DNA of 16,261 nt. It comes from Pseudomonadota bacterium. GTDB lineage: Bacteria > Pseudomonadota > Gammaproteobacteria > Acidiferrobacterales > Acidiferrobacteraceae. The stretch is taken from NCBI GenBank assembly GCA_021795255.1, contig JAJYPQ010000044.1, forward strand, positions 1-16,261, written 5' to 3'. Positions 9,415 through 16,261 of this stretch are shown here, one piece after another. The notes below the pieces were generated by a model, which worked only from the letters and a program-made list of their open reading frames with translations, had not been told where the DNA came from and made no database searches. Numbering within the stretch: position 1 is the first letter of the stretch; each line of letters opens with the position of its first letter. The translations under genes and the position numbers were made by a program.

Positions 9415-9696
9415 CGAATTATTCCTCAAGATAATTAAAGATGGTAGTAAGCTGTTGACGCTCCATTTGCCAGGAACGTTTCGCAACGGGTGGCTTTATT
9501 ATAGGTCAAGAAGACCCTGGAGGTTAAGATTGGCCGGCGTACGCCGCTTATTCCCTCGCGATTGCGCCATTAGTACCACCACGGCTGTGTGTACACAGAC
9601 TCAATCAAGGTGTCCCCAACCGAGCTTTCTGGATCGGGTCAAACCCCAGGAACGGCAGTTTCGATCTGATGCTCAAACCACCAAAGGTCGAGGGCG
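9415..9696. other. 282-bp convergent spacer with palindromes, no confident gene
   Basis: This is the space between the FkbM-type gene and the convergent ligase-like gene. It contains a perfect 12-bp palindrome CGGCGTACGCCG (9535-9546) and a 10-bp palindrome TGTGTACACA (9588-9597). Neither is followed by a T-run on either strand. A plus-strand frame is open from 9401 to TAA at 9698-9700, with only TTG (9455) as a start. Its first part (DDELFLKIIKDGSKLL, from 9410) is A+T-rich and looks protein-like, while the rest does not. It may be the remnant of a gene that once followed the methyltransferase. Confidence 0.4.
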
Positions 9697-11148
9697 CTAA
9701 TGTGGCGTTGCTCCTGAAGTGATAGCGTCCGGTTTGCTCCGGCTAGGGTCTCGGCCTTTTTCGCAAACGCGCACTCCGTAGTTGGGCGCGCCTGCGCCAA
9801 GAGATAACGGAAAGAGAAGCCCGACAAGGAACATAAATTGCTCAAGGGTGTAGTTTTGCATAACGTTGTCTAGGCACATCCGAACACCGAAGGCCAGAAT
9901 AATAAGCAAGGAGAACCGCGCCGCGAAAGCATGTTTCCCGGTAACGCGCGTGAAACTAAATCGCGCCATAGACCAGAACCATCCCAACCACAATAAAGTG
10001 CCCGGTATCCCGGTCCCAATGGCAACGGTTAGCAGGGAGTTATTAAGCCCCATGGTGGTAGCTGCATCACCAAAGCGCAAGCGAAGGGCGTGCCCAAACG
10101 CAGAGCGCCCGTAACCGACCCCTAACGGATACCTGATCACGGTCCTTAAACCCTCCTTAATCCATGCGACTCGCAGATAGTTGGACGCGCTCACCACTTG
10201 ACCATTGGGAAGATGTGGTAAGGGGTAGCGCTGTGCGTTTAACCATGCCAGATGGTGTGTGGTATCAAGCGCTACTGGTATCGTTGCCCATAACGTTTGC
10301 CAGCGGGGGTCTAAGGCTAGGTCTAGACTCGCTGTTATCACGACGACCACGACACTTCCCGCTACTAACAATAAGGTACGGCGCGCCGCCCGCCCGCGCT
10401 GCGCTCGATAGCCGACTACCCCAACGAATCCCGAAAAAATCCCAATATCGAAAATTTCGTTGCGCATAGATTCAAAATAGATGCTTACGAAACACAGTAA
10501 AAGCAGAGTGCCCAGCCGCCACGACGACCAAAGCTGACTGTGGCTGCCTTCCATCCTTAGGCTCAGTTCGGCAACAAGACCACTCAAAAGAAAATTGGTG
10601 AGGTAACTGGCCTTTCCTGGTCCAGCGGTTAGTCCCCCCACCCGTGCCATGTGGGACCATGCGCCGGAATGAGCAACCAGCCAGAGACCTTGAAGATCAA
10701 CCGCCACGATTTGCACGACAAAAATACTTAGCGATACCACGACGATTGCAGATGCGACTCGTGCGTCCTTCTGAAGTGCGCACGCTGCCCCTATAAGGAG
10801 CGCCGCAAATCCGCCTAACCACTGGCCCCTAATTTCGCCAAGACTCCAATGGTGAAATGGTGATATGAAGATCGCTCCGACTAATATCCAAAGGGTAAAG
10901 GCAACGTAAAACACCGTTACTTTTCGAAGCGGCCCCCAGGCGATTTCTCCAGCCATCTTCCACGAGACCTGCGAAAAGAGCGTTGCGAACAACATAACCA
11001 TGAGCGCGTTGCGAAGCGCTATTGTGTGGGGAAGGGGCCAGACTATGGCTAACCCACACATTTCAGCAATAATGAACCGCGTTCGAACCGACAGTGCTCG
11101 CGCCCGATCTGCTTTTTCTTCAAAAAATCTAATGAATCTGCCTAACAT
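9697..11148 (-). CDS. O-antigen ligase (WaaL/Wzy_C)-like polytopic membrane protein
   Basis: A 483-residue protein with roughly ten to twelve hydrophobic segments, matching the layout of WaaL-type O-antigen ligases and related polymerases of the inner membrane. The Wzy_C-type region is visible at YPLGVGYGRSAFG followed by GLNNSLL and GTGIPGTLLWLGW. In typical ligases the second block reads H-N-x-Y-L before GxPG; here Asn369 occupies the expected His position. The start at 11148 is chosen because GAGG lies five bases upstream; an in-frame ATG at 11265 lacks a ribosome binding site and would add 39 polar residues. The C-terminal tail is polar and probably cytoplasmic. It lies 150 bp downstream of a GT9 gene on the same strand. 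Ligase, polymerase or another glycan transfer role are all possible. Confidence 0.83.
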   Translation of the reverse strand: MLGRFIRFFEEKADRARALSVRTRFIIAEMCGLAIVWPLPHTIALRNALMVMLFATLFSQVSWKMAGEIAWGPLRKVTVFYVAFTLWILVGAIFISPFHHWSLGEIRGQWLGGFAALLIGAACALQKDARVASAIVVVSLSIFVVQIVAVDLQGLWLVAHSGAWSHMARVGGLTAGPGKASYLTNFLLSGLVAELSLRMEGSHSQLWSSWRLGTLLLLCFVSIYFESMRNEIFDIGIFSGFVGVVGYRAQRGRAARRTLLLVAGSVVVVVITASLDLALDPRWQTLWATIPVALDTTHHLAWLNAQRYPLPHLPNGQVVSASNYLRVAWIKEGLRTVIRYPLGVGYGRSAFGHALRLRFGDAATTMGLNNSLLTVAIGTGIPGTLLWLGWFWSMARFSFTRVTGKHAFAARFSLLIILAFGVRMCLDNVMQNYTLEQFMFLVGLLFPLSLGAGAPNYGVRVCEKGRDPSRSKPDAITSGATPH

Positions 11149-11298
11149 GCCTACCTCGTCAATCTCGCTCGTAACCACGGAGTCTGCATAATCATTCCCC
11201 GCATTGAGAGGGGGCGCGTTTCTATATCCCGACCTTGTATCAATTCTGCTATTGTTGCCCCCCATACCGTGCGCGGACGAGTTTTTTCGTCTAGACGT

Positions 11299-12447
11299 TT
11301 AATCACAAGCATCTACCGTTAGTGGTTTCCCCAGGTCAAGGAGCTCCTGCGCGGCGCGCATAACCTGATCAACCGCGAGGGCGCGCATACAGGTACGGTC
11401 ATGGTGGCAGTCTTCTAGGCTACGCATGCATCGTTTGAGATCATTGAGAATGCCCGGCCGGTTCTTGAACCATGGCTGGTCGCGGCATGCTAGGTCCGCG
11501 ACAGTGACCGCTCGATAGGGCATTTCCGCCCAAAAGCGCCCAGGATCGTATAGCGCGGGATCGCATTGTCCGAAAAGAACAACCGTTGGCGTCTGTGTCA
11601 GCTTTGCAAGATGGGCTACACCCGTATCCGGGACGACGAGCAAGCGCGCACTGGACAAGAGGTGCCACAACCCCACCAACGACAGGTCTCCAGGGTAATG
11701 ACGGTAGTGCCCATTGGGATCTACCTCATGGATGAGGTCCGATTGGTTGGTGCCGGTCGTCAGCGCTACCGTTAAGCCGCGTTCGGTCAGCATTGCCGCA
11801 AGTTGGGCCCAATGACCAGGTTCCCAATTCCTCACCGCGGAGCTTGCGGCAAGATGCAGGACGACGTAAGGGCCTTGAATGGCCAGATCTTGGTTTAGCG
11901 GCGGCATCGGCCAATCCGCCTTGTCATAGAGAGTGTCTACCCGCTCCCCCGCCAGGTCTGTCCACATGTCACTAAAGGGTACGATTGACCGGGGATACGG
12001 CAGAAGCTCATCAATAGGCAGGCGGTAGTACCAGCGGTCACCGACAAAACCACGAATCCACCGGGCACCAACGGCTCGCGCCAACCACGCCTGCCGACTG
12101 GCAAGTGGGACTATGGCGATGTCATAAGGTCCATTCCGTTTTAACTCCCACAAGGTTTTCACATTGTGCCTGTCGTAAGCCATGGCCGTCACGTTGTAGG
12201 GGTGGCCTGCGTAAAGCGCTAAATAGGCCTCCGGCATGGTGAGGGTAATAGCCGCCGTGGGGTAAAGTTTGTGCAACGCCGCAATGAGGGGTGTTAAAAG
12301 GATAATGTCCCCGAGCCCTTCGAAATAGAGGCTAACGAGCACGCGCGCGGGCATTCCGCTCGGGCGTCGCCGCGGAACGAATGTTTGCCTTGCGGCTAAT
12401 GCCCCAATCGCCAGTCGGGTCCGTGTTTTATGTCTGCGTCGCGGCAT
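11299..12447 (-). CDS. Glycosyltransferase family 9 (heptosyltransferase superfamily), GT9-B
   Basis: A GT9 enzyme of 382 residues from the ATG at 12447, or 351 from the internal ATG at 12354, which sits just before the first beta strand (VLVSLYFEGLGDIILLTP) and may be the true start since the 31 extra residues are only a basic tail. The conserved GLGD Asp is at residue 47 of the long form. LHLAASSAVRNWEPGHW holds the nucleotide-binding segment, with R-N-W-E where WaaC has K-x-W-P. VVPDTGVAHLAKL is the C-terminal signature. The tail has spaced cysteines (ADLACRDQPW, KRCMRSLEDC, RTCMRAL). The last third is closely similar to the partial GT9 gene at the right edge, so the two are paralogs. It should act on LPS core on the cytoplasmic face; donor and acceptor are unknown. 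Confidence 0.9.
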   Translation of the reverse strand: MPRRRHKTRTRLAIGALAARQTFVPRRRPSGMPARVLVSLYFEGLGDIILLTPLIAALHKLYPTAAITLTMPEAYLALYAGHPYNVTAMAYDRHNVKTLWELKRNGPYDIAIVPLASRQAWLARAVGARWIRGFVGDRWYYRLPIDELLPYPRSIVPFSDMWTDLAGERVDTLYDKADWPMPPLNQDLAIQGPYVVLHLAASSAVRNWEPGHWAQLAAMLTERGLTVALTTGTNQSDLIHEVDPNGHYRHYPGDLSLVGLWHLLSSARLLVVPDTGVAHLAKLTQTPTVVLFGQCDPALYDPGRFWAEMPYRAVTVADLACRDQPWFKNRPGILNDLKRCMRSLEDCHHDRTCMRALAVDQVMRAAQELLDLGKPLTVDACD

Positions 12448-12752
12448 CGCTGATACAAGACCTATCGTGAATGAGGAGCCATTCTATACGACCACCCGCC
12501 TCTTTTGCTGTGGGGCGTAAAAAGACTCGCCACCTTTGCATTACACGGCGGTATGGGAACTCCCGCAGCATAGGCATCATTAAAACGCTTCTTCTCCGGC
12601 GCGTTCTTAGCGTCACCCTTACTGTGCTTGCGCGGCCGGAGGTCCTGACAAAAACAGAGCGCGGCCCGGTATTTGCCGGATCAGAAAGGTCGACGCCAAG
12701 GCAAGCTTTCCCAATGTCGCGGGTCCTACCAAAAAAACCCGTCTCGGTTGGG
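12448..12752. other. 305-bp spacer between two GT9 genes, partly a gene relic
   Basis: The two minus-strand GT9 genes are separated by 305 bp although the rest of the cluster is tight. The half next to the upstream gene is taken by a 45-codon GT9-like open frame (12619-12756). The remainder (12448-12618) has a 62-codon GTG-started open frame on the minus strand that overlaps the next gene and resembles nothing I know. No promoter or terminator is convincing. Confidence 0.45.
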
Positions 12753-12756
12753 TCAT
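12619..12756 (-). pseudogene. Truncated GT9-like N-terminal fragment
   Basis: This 45-codon frame begins with an ATG that overlaps the stop of the upstream GT9 gene (ATGA), the same coupling seen for waaC-waaA. Its N-terminus, PRRVFLVGPATLGKLALAST, aligns residue by residue with the first strand and loop of GT9 enzymes (compare RVLVIRRDNIGDLVCTLP of the upstream gene), but the conserved Asp of the L-G-D motif is Lys and the frame stops after about 45 residues. No continuation is evident in the remaining spacer. I read it as the stump of a deleted or decayed GT9 gene. It could also be an unrelated small coupled peptide. Confidence 0.35.
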
Positions 12757-13757
12757 GGTCTTGCGCTCTTCGGAAGGGCTGCTAGAACGGCCTCCACCGA
12801 GATATCGCTTACCCGTGGGGCGGATAACACGGTGTGCGTCGTGCCCCATGGCCGCCATTGGCTGGTTTTATGCGAACAGTAAAGGCCGATAACACGGGTC
12901 CCCACGGCGGCTGCGATATGGCAATGTCCACCGTCAGATCCAACGAGCGCGGGGACCGCGGCAAGGGCTGCCGTAAGCGCCGCTAAATCGGCTGTCGGAT
13001 ACGCGATCACGGGCAGATCTCGACATAAGTCCATCAGGGCACGAGCCCGGTCATCGTCCCCTGGGTGTTCCGGGCGACTCGGGTCACCGGGCGACCAAAA
13101 GACGACAAATTTATGGCCTCGATCGGCGCCCGCTTTTATCAGTGCTGCAAACCCCGTCAGTGGCCAACGATTTTCGTCTTCCCGCGCACTGATATGGAGA
13201 CCGACCGCCCGTTCAAAGCCTTGCTCGGTAAGCCAAGTTGTTACCGCAGCTAGTTGTGCCGCGGGGGGCGTAAGACGCGGCGCGGGCAGCGGCGCACTTA
13301 TACCAAAAGCGTGTAGCAGTCCGTATACACGTTCGACTTCGTGTAGCGACCCGTCGCCGACATGGTCGAGAATTTCGTGTTTTATGCCTGCGAATCGCGC
13401 CAGAAAGCGCATCTCGGCACGCACGCGGCTTCCGGCGTGCACCACGGTTCGGTATCGCAGTCGGCGCAGCTCAAAAAGCAGGTCCATACGATCGCGCGCT
13501 AGGGCCAAGCGGCCGCTCTGTCGTTGGTGTTTGGATTTGGTATAGGTATGGACATGGTCGATAAAGGGGTTGCCCGCAAGGAGCGGGGCGTTATAAGAGT
13601 TTACGAGCGCCCCTAGGTGCGCATACGGATACCGGCGGCGCAGGGTCTCAAAGACAGGCAGCGTACACACAAGGTCGCCGATGTTGTCGCGGCGAATGAC
13701 AAGGACCCGCGGTTCGTCCGTTTTGGGGTCTTCCGTGTATCCGCGAACTTTGGCCAT
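12753..13757 (-). CDS. Glycosyltransferase family 9 (heptosyltransferase superfamily), GT9-C
   Basis: A 334-residue GT9 enzyme. The first strand RVLVIRRDNIGDLVCTLPVF places the conserved Asp at residue 28, behind a short polar extension. The nucleotide-sugar segment reads LHISAREDENRWPLTGF, with R-W-P in place of K-x-W-P. The C-terminal signature is changed to VGSDGGHCHIAAAVGTRVIGLY, where WaaC has D-T-G-x-x-H. It lacks the cysteine-rich tail of the two paralogous GT9 genes. The ATG at 13757 has no Shine-Dalgarno. A TACACT resembling a -10 box ends eight bases before it, so the mRNA may be nearly leaderless. It is first in its minus-strand group, divergent from the amidotransferase gene. Substrates are unknown. 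Confidence 0.9.
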   Translation of the reverse strand: MAKVRGYTEDPKTDEPRVLVIRRDNIGDLVCTLPVFETLRRRYPYAHLGALVNSYNAPLLAGNPFIDHVHTYTKSKHQRQSGRLALARDRMDLLFELRRLRYRTVVHAGSRVRAEMRFLARFAGIKHEILDHVGDGSLHEVERVYGLLHAFGISAPLPAPRLTPPAAQLAAVTTWLTEQGFERAVGLHISAREDENRWPLTGFAALIKAGADRGHKFVVFWSPGDPSRPEHPGDDDRARALMDLCRDLPVIAYPTADLAALTAALAAVPALVGSDGGHCHIAAAVGTRVIGLYCSHKTSQWRPWGTTHTVLSAPRVSDISVEAVLAALPKSARP

Positions 13758-14033
13758 GGAGGCGAGTGTATCCGAAGAAGCGGCGCACGCGAAACACGGC
13801 CCGAGCTTCGGGTCCCCTGCCGCATGTCTAGATCATCCGGGTGCCGCCTGGTCTCCTCATTGCTAGAAACGCCCCTTCCTTCCCTGGATGGGCGCGGTCG
13901 CGTCGGTGCCCCGCGATATGTTAAACGCCTCGGAGGCTCTCCTCGGTCCCGGCCCGTGAAGCCACTAGAGGCCCAACAGCTCGTTTCGGCGGGGCCGCCT
14001 GCTATGATGCGCTATTCGGGAGGATACGTTCTT
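13758..14033. other. 276-bp divergent spacer between GT9-C and the amidotransferase gene
   Basis: The spacer holds the likely promoters of both divergent genes. A short stem-loop (GCCTC, G, GAGGC; 13927-13937) lies in the middle. The amidotransferase frame stays open right through this spacer to 13617, but the extension is not protein-like and would displace the nucleophilic cysteine from position 2. I see no small gene here. Confidence 0.45.
14000..14008 (+). promoter_or_regulatory. Extended -10 promoter of the amidotransferase gene
   Basis: TGCTATGAT is an extended -10 element (TGN plus TATGAT, 5 of 6 matches). No good -35 hexamer is found at 16-18 bases, which extended -10 promoters tolerate. 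Transcription would begin near 14015, giving a leader of about 20 bases that includes the ribosome binding site GGGAGGA (14018-14024). Confidence 0.45.
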
Positions 14034-15854
14034 ATGTGCGGGATCGGGGGTTTCGTCGGTCAACGTGTGGTACGAGCCGAGCAGAGCGCGGCCATGTTGG
14101 CGGCGCTTTCTCAGCGTGGGCCTGATGCGCGCCACGCGATCCTGTGGAACGCGGATTTTAAGGAAGATCGCGACCGTGCGACATCCGGCCTTTTGCACGC
14201 CCGGCTCAGCATCCGCGATCCCCGTCCGGATGCCGACCAGCCCATGGCCAACGCCCAAAAGGATATCTGGATCTGTTTTAATGGCGAGGTCTACGGTTAC
14301 GAAGAAGACCGCGCCGAGTTGATCCGGAAGGGGTATAACTTTCGCACCACGAGCGACACGGAATTTATCCTTTATGCCTACGAGGCCTGGGGCGACGCCT
14401 TCGTAGATCGCCTACGCGGGATGTTCGCCGTGGTCATTCTCGATTTGCGTCAACGGAGACTCCTGGCCGTCCGCGACCGGTTGGGTCTAAAGCCCCTCCT
14501 GTATTATTGGGATGGACACGATTTTGCCTTCGCCTCGACGCTTAAGGCGCTTTTACCCTATCTTGACGGTGAGGTCGAGATTGCCCCGCTCGCCGTCGAC
14601 GCCTACTTGGCCCACCGTTACGTTCCGGCGCCGCTGACCCTCCTTAAGAATGTGCATAGGCTACCAAACTCCCACGTCTTGATCCTTGAGTTTGGCAAAG
14701 GTGCCTCCCCTCATGTCCGGCCTTACTGGAGGCCAGGGACCTCTTCCGCCGATTTCCGGCAGACCTTGGATCAGGCCATCGGGTTACGCACTGCCTCTGA
14801 TCGCCCGGTGGGCCTTTTCTTGAGCGGCGGCATCGATTCCGCGGTCGTGGCCGCAAGCCTCGTGCGCCAGGGTTACACCAACATCACGGCGTTTACCGCG
14901 ACCTTTCCCGGGAGCTCCTATGATGAGGGGCCGCAGGCCGTGCGGATGGCGAAGGTCTTGGGGCTGGCTCACCGCGCCATCCCTATAGTACCCGCTCTTT
15001 CAGAGGATTTTGATCGGATCGTCCAGGATCTCGATGAACCCTTTGCCGATCCCAGCGCCCTTCCTCTCTGGTACTTGGCGCGGGCCGCAAGCCAAGAGGT
15101 CAAGGTGGTTTTGGGTGGGGATGGAGGCGATGAACTGTTCGCGGGCTATAAGCGTTACGCGCAGCATCTGCGCAGTCGCTGGCGGGGGTCTATGACCCTG
15201 TCCTTGGCAGCTGATTGCTTACCCTGGGAGAAGGCCGCCCGTTGGCGGGAGGAGCTAGGCCTCTCCTGGCAGGACGCCTATGTGCTCCGGTTCTCGGGGA
15301 TGTCGCCGGCCGTGCGCCGTTATTTGCAGCCGGATCTGTCTGCGCCATCGGTCGTGTATTGGCGTGATTTCCCCTCAGCCCAGAGAGGCGTAAAGGCGCT
15401 TTTGGAGATTGATTTCGCCAACTATCTTCCCGAGTATATCTTGCGTAAAGGAGACCTCTGCACCATGGCCCACGGCCTAGAGTTGCGCGCCCCCCTTTTA
15501 GATCAGCGGCTAGTCGAAGCGGTGATGGGCTTGTCTGACCGGCAACGGTTTCGGCGTCCCGCCAAAAGTCTGCTGGTCGAAACCTGTCAGCTGTGTCAAC
15601 AGGAAAAGCTCCTGACCGCGAAGAAGCGCGGCTTCTCGCCGCCTTTGAGCTCGTGGTTACGCGGGGAGCTTGCTGCGCGTTTGCCGGGTCTTGGCGAGCG
15701 TCTGGCGCAAGCGACCCATGGTCAATTACATGGATCGCGCGTCGATACGCTCGTTGCGAGTTTTCGCGGCGGCTTCGATAAACTGGCTGAACCCGTCTAT
15801 CAACTCTTGGTCCTGGATGTGTCGCTGCGCGCGCTAGGTCTGGCGCCCCGTTAG
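14034..15854 (+). CDS. asnB: Asparagine synthetase (glutamine-hydrolysing)-type amidotransferase
   Basis: A 606-residue class II amidotransferase. The N-terminal glutaminase domain begins MCGIGGFVG, with Cys2 as nucleophile once Met is removed, and shows RLSI, FNGEVYGYEE and TSDTEFILYAYEAWG. The synthetase domain has the ATP pyrophosphatase loop SGGIDS (264-269) and GGDGGDELFAGYKRY (from 361). All key motifs are intact. The start at 14034 is fixed by the Cys2 requirement and by GGGAGGA nine bases upstream. AsnB makes asparagine from aspartate using glutamine, but paralogs in polysaccharide clusters, such as WbpS of Pseudomonas O-antigen loci, are thought to amidate uronic-acid sugars. Its place among LPS glycosyltransferases favours the latter, which is inference. 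It ends in a four-base overlap with the convergent GT9 gene. Confidence 0.93.
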   Translation: MCGIGGFVGQRVVRAEQSAAMLAALSQRGPDARHAILWNADFKEDRDRATSGLLHARLSIRDPRPDADQPMANAQKDIWICFNGEVYGYEEDRAELIRKGYNFRTTSDTEFILYAYEAWGDAFVDRLRGMFAVVILDLRQRRLLAVRDRLGLKPLLYYWDGHDFAFASTLKALLPYLDGEVEIAPLAVDAYLAHRYVPAPLTLLKNVHRLPNSHVLILEFGKGASPHVRPYWRPGTSSADFRQTLDQAIGLRTASDRPVGLFLSGGIDSAVVAASLVRQGYTNITAFTATFPGSSYDEGPQAVRMAKVLGLAHRAIPIVPALSEDFDRIVQDLDEPFADPSALPLWYLARAASQEVKVVLGGDGGDELFAGYKRYAQHLRSRWRGSMTLSLAADCLPWEKAARWREELGLSWQDAYVLRFSGMSPAVRRYLQPDLSAPSVVYWRDFPSAQRGVKALLEIDFANYLPEYILRKGDLCTMAHGLELRAPLLDQRLVEAVMGLSDRQRFRRPAKSLLVETCQLCQQEKLLTAKKRGFSPPLSSWLRGELAARLPGLGERLAQATHGQLHGSRVDTLVASFRGGFDKLAEPVYQLLVLDVSLRALGLAPR

Positions 15855-16261
15855 GCCTCCTTGGTCTTTAAGACATCGTGAATGGCGCTAATCACTTTCT
15901 CGACACCGATACCGGTACTGCAACGAGCCTCGAAATGACAAGCCGAAGGCATACGCGCACACGTGCGTATCCAGGGGCGCGTCCCTGCAAAGAGCACAGT
16001 CTCGTTTCGACAAGGCATCTCGGCGATGGTCACGGCGCGATAAGCGGCATCGGCAAAAAACTGCCCTGGGCCGAAGAGGTCTGCTTGTCCTGGCCCATAA
16101 AGCACGACTGACGGGGTCTTTGTGAGTCGTGCGAGATGGGCTATGCCGGTGTCCGGAGAGACCAGGAGGGCGGCCTTTTTAAGAAGCTGCCACATGTCCC
16201 GCAGATCGAGGCGGCCGGCGACCTCCAAAAACCGTTTGTGCGGGTCGGCCGCGCGCAGACG
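15851..16261 (-). CDS. Glycosyltransferase family 9, C-terminal part (N-terminus beyond window), GT9-D
   Basis: The last 136 residues of a GT9 enzyme; the frame is open through the right edge, and an internal TTG at 16228 is not the start. It shows WQLLKKAALLVSPDTGIAHL, the nucleotide-sugar-binding signature, then TPSVVLYGPG and a cysteine-rich tail (MPCRNE, RTCARMPSAC, ARCSTG). Over this stretch it runs in parallel with GT9-B (compare LWHLLSSARLLVVPDTGVAH and YRAVTVADLACRDQ with YRAVTIAEMPCRNE), so they are paralogs. Its TAA is interleaved with the TAG of the convergent amidotransferase gene (TTAG). The catalytic N-terminal half is not in view. Confidence 0.92.
   Translation of the reverse strand, partial: RLRAADPHKRFLEVAGRLDLRDMWQLLKKAALLVSPDTGIAHLARLTKTPSVVLYGPGQADLFGPGQFFADAAYRAVTIAEMPCRNETVLFAGTRPWIRTCARMPSACHFEARCSTGIGVEKVISAIHDVLKTKEA

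Noticed and set aside
11288..11297. Terminator after GT9-B
   Set aside because: CGTCTAGACG is a perfect palindrome just past the stop, but on the minus strand it is followed by A residues, not T residues.
12428..12616. 62-codon minus-strand frame between GT9 genes
   Set aside because: GTG start without a ribosome binding site, arginine-rich composition and a 20-base overlap with the next gene; no family resemblance.
13617..14033. N-terminal extension of the amidotransferase frame (139 codons)
   Set aside because: The nucleophilic cysteine must be residue 2, which fixes the start at 14034; the extension lies partly antisense to GT9-C and is not protein-like.

Overview
The window is a Gram-negative proteobacterial chromosome segment. 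By eye most genes are about 55-62% G+C. It holds lipopolysaccharide (LPS) inner-core genes (Kdo transferase, heptosyltransferase I, a WaaE-type glycosyltransferase) and a Pcm-rhodanese pair of the kind found in beta- and gammaproteobacteria. I would place it in Gammaproteobacteria or Betaproteobacteria and cannot name a genus from sequence alone. I see no tRNA, rRNA, CRISPR array or intact insertion sequence.

Layout. (1) 1-1722, minus: thiC, cut by the left edge. (2) 1903-3476, plus: three tightly packed housekeeping genes, namely a Pcm-family methyltransferase, a single-domain rhodanese and an isochorismatase-family hydrolase. The last overlaps waaA tail to tail by 35 bp. (3) 3442-6515, minus: the core operon waaE-like, waaC, waaA, with an ATGA stop/start overlap between waaC and waaA. 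(4) 6516-7300: a 785-bp divergent intergenic region with hairpins and what may be a decayed small gene. (5) 7301-9414, plus: a GT9 (heptosyltransferase-superfamily) glycosyltransferase and an A+T-richer FkbM-type methyltransferase. (6) 9697-13757, minus: a GT9 enzyme, a 45-codon GT9-like relic, a second GT9 enzyme and an O-antigen-ligase-like membrane protein. (7) 14034-15854, plus: a class II glutamine-dependent asparagine synthetase-like amidotransferase. (8) 15851-16261, minus: the C-terminal part of a further GT9 enzyme, cut by the right edge.

How it fits together. WaaA adds Kdo to lipid A precursor, WaaC adds the first heptose, and the WaaE-like enzyme probably adds a hexose to that heptose. 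The four further GT9 enzymes would extend the core with heptose or another sugar. The ligase-like protein would join or handle a polymer in the periplasm. The amidotransferase and FkbM-type methyltransferase are candidates for decorating the glycan by amidation and O-methylation. The locus therefore looks like an expanded LPS core/outer-core region with unusual decoration. The role of each GT9 enzyme beyond WaaC is inference.

The observations most worth a second look are: the five GT9 genes plus a relic in one locus, two of them clear paralogs with a cysteine-rich tail; asparagine synthetase and FkbM genes within LPS genes; Asn where O-antigen ligases usually carry their key His; low G+C of the FkbM gene; and the possible gene remnants in the 785-bp gap.
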